DNA of 64,000 bases from MFD04716-140 sp963703125 (GTDB lineage: Bacteria; Bacteroidota; Bacteroidia; Flavobacteriales; Flavobacteriaceae), in contig OY969790.1 in the NCBI GenBank assembly GCA_963703125.1, forward strand, positions 2,852,001 through 2,916,000. The letters are read 5' to 3'. Under the pieces are notes generated by a model. The model saw only the letters and a program-made list of their open reading frames with translations, did no database searches and had not been told where the DNA came from. Below, in pieces: positions 63,397 through 64,000 of the stretch; position 1 is the first letter of the stretch; every line of letters begins with the position of its first letter. The position numbers and the translations under genes are program-made.

Positions 63397-63934
63397 TGTA
63401 ATTTTTTATGTTTTTTATGGTATCAACTTGATTTAGGACATCTTGTAATAAATCTATCCTTGTTTGGAAATTGGTAATCATGGCACTTAAAAGTAATTTG
63501 CTATTTCCGCCTTTTAAAAGATTTTCCTCTAGGACTAGGTAATCAGCTTCCAATTTTTTTAACTGTACCATCGTATCGGAAATTATTTTTTGGGTTTCGG
63601 GCGTACTTTCACTTTGTAATTGTTTTACTTGCTCCTCAATTAGGCTGGCGAAGTAGAATTCTGTTTTCGAAACTTCTGGTGATATTTTTGCTACCTGCTC
63701 TTCAATTGTCGGGGATGAATTATAAAGTCCTAAACCGATACTTGCCATGATTGCGATCGATGCGGCAATTGATAAGGATTTCCACCAAGAACTTCCTTTC
63801 TTTTGAATAGAAACCACTCCTTGTGCCGCTTCCAATTTTTCTTGAAAACGAAGGTTGTGCCCGGTTGTAGGTTCTTCTGTGTCAAAAGAATCTTTGAGGT
63901 TATGAAACAGCCTATCTAAATTATCTTTTTCCAT
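63374..63934 (-). CDS. Membrane-anchored anti-sigma-like protein
   Basis: This 186-residue protein has a cytoplasmic N-terminus (about 1-45, beginning DNLDRLFHNLKDSFDTEEPT), one membrane helix (about 50-70, SLSIAASIAIMASIGLGLYN) and a periplasmic coiled-coil-rich part (about 75-186, with LIEEQVKQLQSE and MVQLKKLEADYLVLEENLL). This layout and its place right after an ECF sigma factor, with start and stop codons overlapping as TAATG, fit a membrane anti-sigma factor. No known anti-sigma motif is present, so this is inferred from context. Confidence 0.78.
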   Translation of the reverse strand: MEKDNLDRLFHNLKDSFDTEEPTTGHNLRFQEKLEAAQGVVSIQKKGSSWWKSLSIAASIAIMASIGLGLYNSSPTIEEQVAKISPEVSKTEFYFASLIEEQVKQLQSESTPETQKIISDTMVQLKKLEADYLVLEENLLKGGNSKLLLSAMITNFQTRIDLLQDVLNQVDTIKNIKNYNDENYTI

Positions 63935-64000
63935 TAGTAAACGGGTATTAATTTGTTTCTTAAACTTTCTTTAGCTCTAGAGATCAGTGTTCTACAATTT
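63934..64000 (-). CDS. ECF RNA polymerase sigma factor, C-terminal end (truncated by window edge)
   Basis: The last 21 codons of a minus-strand gene are visible. They encode NCRTLISRAKESLRNKLIPV and a final Tyr, then a TAA at 63934-63936. The segment CRTLISRAKESLR fits the end of region 4 of an ECF sigma factor. The stop overlaps the start codon of the next gene by one base (TAATG). Because only the end is seen, the call relies on this motif and the downstream anti-sigma-like gene. Confidence 0.65.
   Translation of the reverse strand, partial: NCRTLISRAKESLRNKLIPVY

Overview
The window looks like a chromosome segment of a (probably marine) member of the Flavobacteriaceae, Bacteroidota. The evidence is the Bacteroidota-type promoter element TAnnTTTG ahead of several genes, the pyrG-yidC gene pair, the oppositely oriented xerC and aroQ, many small lipoproteins and beta-barrel proteins, AT-rich leaders with few Shine-Dalgarno sequences, and the protein families present. 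I see no rRNA, tRNA, CRISPR array, insertion sequence, prophage or origin. A partial gene lies at each edge: the end of pyrG on the left and the end of an ECF sigma factor gene on the right.

Layout. 1-7.9 kb: housekeeping (pyrG, yidC, mnmA), a three-domain fasciclin lipoprotein and a nitronate monooxygenase-like enzyme. 7.9-14.2 kb, minus strand: TPR protein, DUF2007 protein, M28 carboxypeptidase, a beta-lactamase-fold remnant and a GH140-like glycosidase. 14.4-22.2 kb: an AraC regulator facing a plus-strand run of exported cupin, exported flavodoxin, a 2Fe-2S subunit and two Tat-type molybdopterin aldehyde-oxidase large subunits with a small monooxygenase-fold protein between them. 22.3-29.9 kb: WYL regulator/VOC pair, serine hydrolase, Gfo/Idh/MocA oxidoreductase, and a decayed patch with an acyltransferase remnant and a broken PAP2 gene. 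30-33.7 kb: interrupted DUF4145 protein, aroQ, two outer-membrane barrels, xerC. 33.9-50.4 kb: mixed metabolism and envelope genes (NDH-2, M20 amidohydrolase, ECF sigma factor, PlsC-like acyltransferase, Nudix, cyclophilin, TRIC channel, gamma-glutamyltransferase, DUF1080 hydrolase, DoxX, lpdA, msrB). 51.2-59.2 kb: an alpha-glucan operon, glgE - maltokinase - glgB - GH31 alpha-glucosidase. 59.3-64 kb: M48 metalloprotease, MFS transporter, and a minus-strand sigma/anti-sigma-like/DUF4097/DUF2807 operon.

How the genes fit together. The glucan operon is the clearest pathway: maltokinase makes maltose-1-phosphate, GlgE polymerises it, GlgB branches the product, and GH31 can trim glucosyl units. 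The molybdenum-enzyme cluster looks like an exported oxidation module, with one electron-transfer subunit available to two catalytic subunits.

A striking technical feature is that nine genes, including xerC, carry one single-base frameshift each, and eight of the nine are insertions. This looks more like residual sequencing error than biology. It should be settled before any of these genes is called a pseudogene. Two or three other loci (12.3-12.7, 27.1-27.4 and perhaps 30.1-30.7 kb) look damaged in other ways.
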